Source: Selenomonadaceae bacterium (GTDB lineage: Bacteria; Bacillota; Negativicutes; Selenomonadales; Selenomonadaceae). Taken from it: 41,970 nucleotides of DNA. The DNA is taken from contig JAGBKP010000073.1 in the NCBI GenBank assembly GCA_017635875.1, positions 1 through 41,970 on the forward strand. The letters run 5' to 3'. A program made the translations under genes and the position numbers. The stretch's first letter is position 1. The number at the start of each line of letters is the position of its first letter. Positions 41,257-41,970 of this stretch are shown here, piece by piece. The notes under the pieces were generated by a model. It had not been told where the DNA came from. It was given only the letters and a program-made list of their open reading frames with translations, and searched no databases.

Positions 41257-41620
41257 GAAACTTTTCGTATGCTATCCCCGCTGCACGACTTGTAAAAAAG
41301 CAGAAAAATGGTTAAATGAACGTGGTATAGTCGTAACAATGCGAGATATAAAAGAAAATAATCCTACGGAGCAAGAATTACGCTCTTGGTGCGAAAAGAG
41401 CGGGTTGCCGCTTAAAAGATTTTTTAATACCAGCGGTCAGAAGTACAGAGAACTTGGACTCAAAGATAAATTGCCCGCAATGAGCGAAGATGAACAGTAT
41501 GCGCTTCTCGCTACAGACGGTATGCTCGTTAAGCGTCCGCTCTTTGTTGATGGTGATTTTGTATTGGTAGGTTTTAAAGAACAAGAATGGTATGATAAAT
41601 TTATGTGTTCGGAGGTATAA
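41249..41620 (+). CDS. ArsC/Spx-family thioredoxin-fold protein
   Basis: A 123-residue ArsC-like protein with CYPRCTTCKKAEKWL giving a CxxC near residue 12, then RDIKENNPTEQEL, FFNTSGQKYRELGLKDKL and LVKRPLFVDGDFVLVGF. This form matches the YffB/Spx-like 'arsenate reductase family' members more than true arsenate reductases, and no ars genes are near. It is probably a redox regulator or reductase. It begins inside the previous gene and ends two bases before the next start. Confidence 0.87.
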   Translation: MSEKLFVCYPRCTTCKKAEKWLNERGIVVTMRDIKENNPTEQELRSWCEKSGLPLKRFFNTSGQKYRELGLKDKLPAMSEDEQYALLATDGMLVKRPLFVDGDFVLVGFKEQEWYDKFMCSEV

Positions 41621-41622
41621 CA

Positions 41623-41970
41623 ATGGCTCTATCCTTAAGAGATGTATATTTACTTGATTTGTTTACGGGACGAACAGGAGATTATACGATATGGGAAAGT
41701 CACTATGATATATATGGTACCGATTACAAAGAGCGTGTTCAATGGTTATTGAATAACGGTTATTTTACCTTTGAAAACGATATGGAATCTCTAATGCGTC
41801 TAACAAATAAAGAGTTACAGGACATTTTAAGAGCAAATTTTAAAAAAGTGTCTGGTATAAAAAAAGATTTGGTTCAACGAATTATAGACAATATACCCAA
41901 AGATAGTTATGCCTCTAACCTTGTATACCGCTATAAGCCTACTGATAAAGGTGAAGGTGAAATAACAGAT
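41623..41970 (+). CDS. SAP-domain protein, 3' end cut by the window edge
   Basis: ATG 41623 follows GGAGG (41611-41615), and 116 codons are open to the window end. Residues about 60-95 (LTNKELQDILRANF, VSGIKKDLVQRIIDNI) match the SAP fold, a two-helix putative nucleic-acid-binding motif. The first 50 residues (MALSLRDVYLLDLF) are not recognised. The function cannot be given from the visible part. It is probably co-transcribed with the two genes before it. Confidence 0.7.
   Translation, partial: MALSLRDVYLLDLFTGRTGDYTIWESHYDIYGTDYKERVQWLLNNGYFTFENDMESLMRLTNKELQDILRANFKKVSGIKKDLVQRIIDNIPKDSYASNLVYRYKPTDKGEGEITD

Noticed and set aside
1-41970. CRISPR arrays, tRNA/rRNA genes, insertion sequences, prophage
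   Set aside because: No regularly spaced repeats, cloverleaf or rRNA signatures, transposase or phage genes were seen by eye.

Overview
The window looks like a low-to-moderate GC Bacillota chromosome. I infer a Negativicutes-like, two-membraned organism from the housekeeping neighbourhood (valS-folC, mltG-peptidase U32-aroQ-M24 peptidase-efp) sitting beside LPS/capsule-type heptose genes. No rRNA, tRNA or CRISPR array is visible, so the taxonomy is an inference.

Positions 1-20.3 kb, all on the + strand, form a tightly packed surface-polysaccharide locus. It holds FkbM and TylF-like methyltransferases, a DUF115 protein broken by an in-frame amber codon, GT2, fucosyltransferase-like, DUF5672, CDP-glycerol/ribitol-phosphotransferase-like and DUF4422 transferases, and a radical SAM/SPASM enzyme. 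It also holds two sugar-nucleotide pathways. One is GDP-D-glycero-alpha-D-manno-heptose (HddA, a HddC-GmhB fusion, GmhA) with a transaldolase that can feed sedoheptulose-7-P. The other is CDP-ribitol (ribulose-P epimerase, TarI-like, TarJ-like). About ten of these otherwise unrelated enzymes share an extra Rossmann-like module of the form 'hhhaGxGxxG...FhD.....G', a striking feature of the locus.

20.6-24.5 kb is valS-folC behind a structured leader. 24.6-26.6 kb (minus strand) is a large ILEI-domain/SGNH/cytidylyltransferase-like fusion behind a consensus promoter. A C10 tract just inside the gene puts it out of frame, so it is readable as a phase-variable gene caught in the OFF state. Long G tracts also occur in the first gene (G12) and in a TylF-like methyltransferase (G11, in frame), suggesting that the surface glycan is phase-variable by slipped-strand mispairing.

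26.9-33.4 kb is a redox/stress-type accessory block. A minus-strand operon encodes an exported carboxymuconolactone decarboxylase-like protein, a TetR regulator, two exported flavoproteins and a histidine-rich DUF4405 membrane protein. Beside it are a divergent LysR/MFS pair and an exported alpha/beta hydrolase.

33.6-38.3 kb returns to housekeeping genes (mltG, U32, aroQ, M24 peptidase, efp). Between these genes lie long purine/pyrimidine-only hairpins that belong to a small repeat family, with a third copy at 26.7 kb. 38.4-40.2 kb encodes a polytopic glycosyltransferase-like membrane protein on the minus strand. The right end has remnants of a DNA methyltransferase gene, a NIF3-like small protein, an ArsC/Spx-family protein and a 3'-truncated SAP-domain gene.
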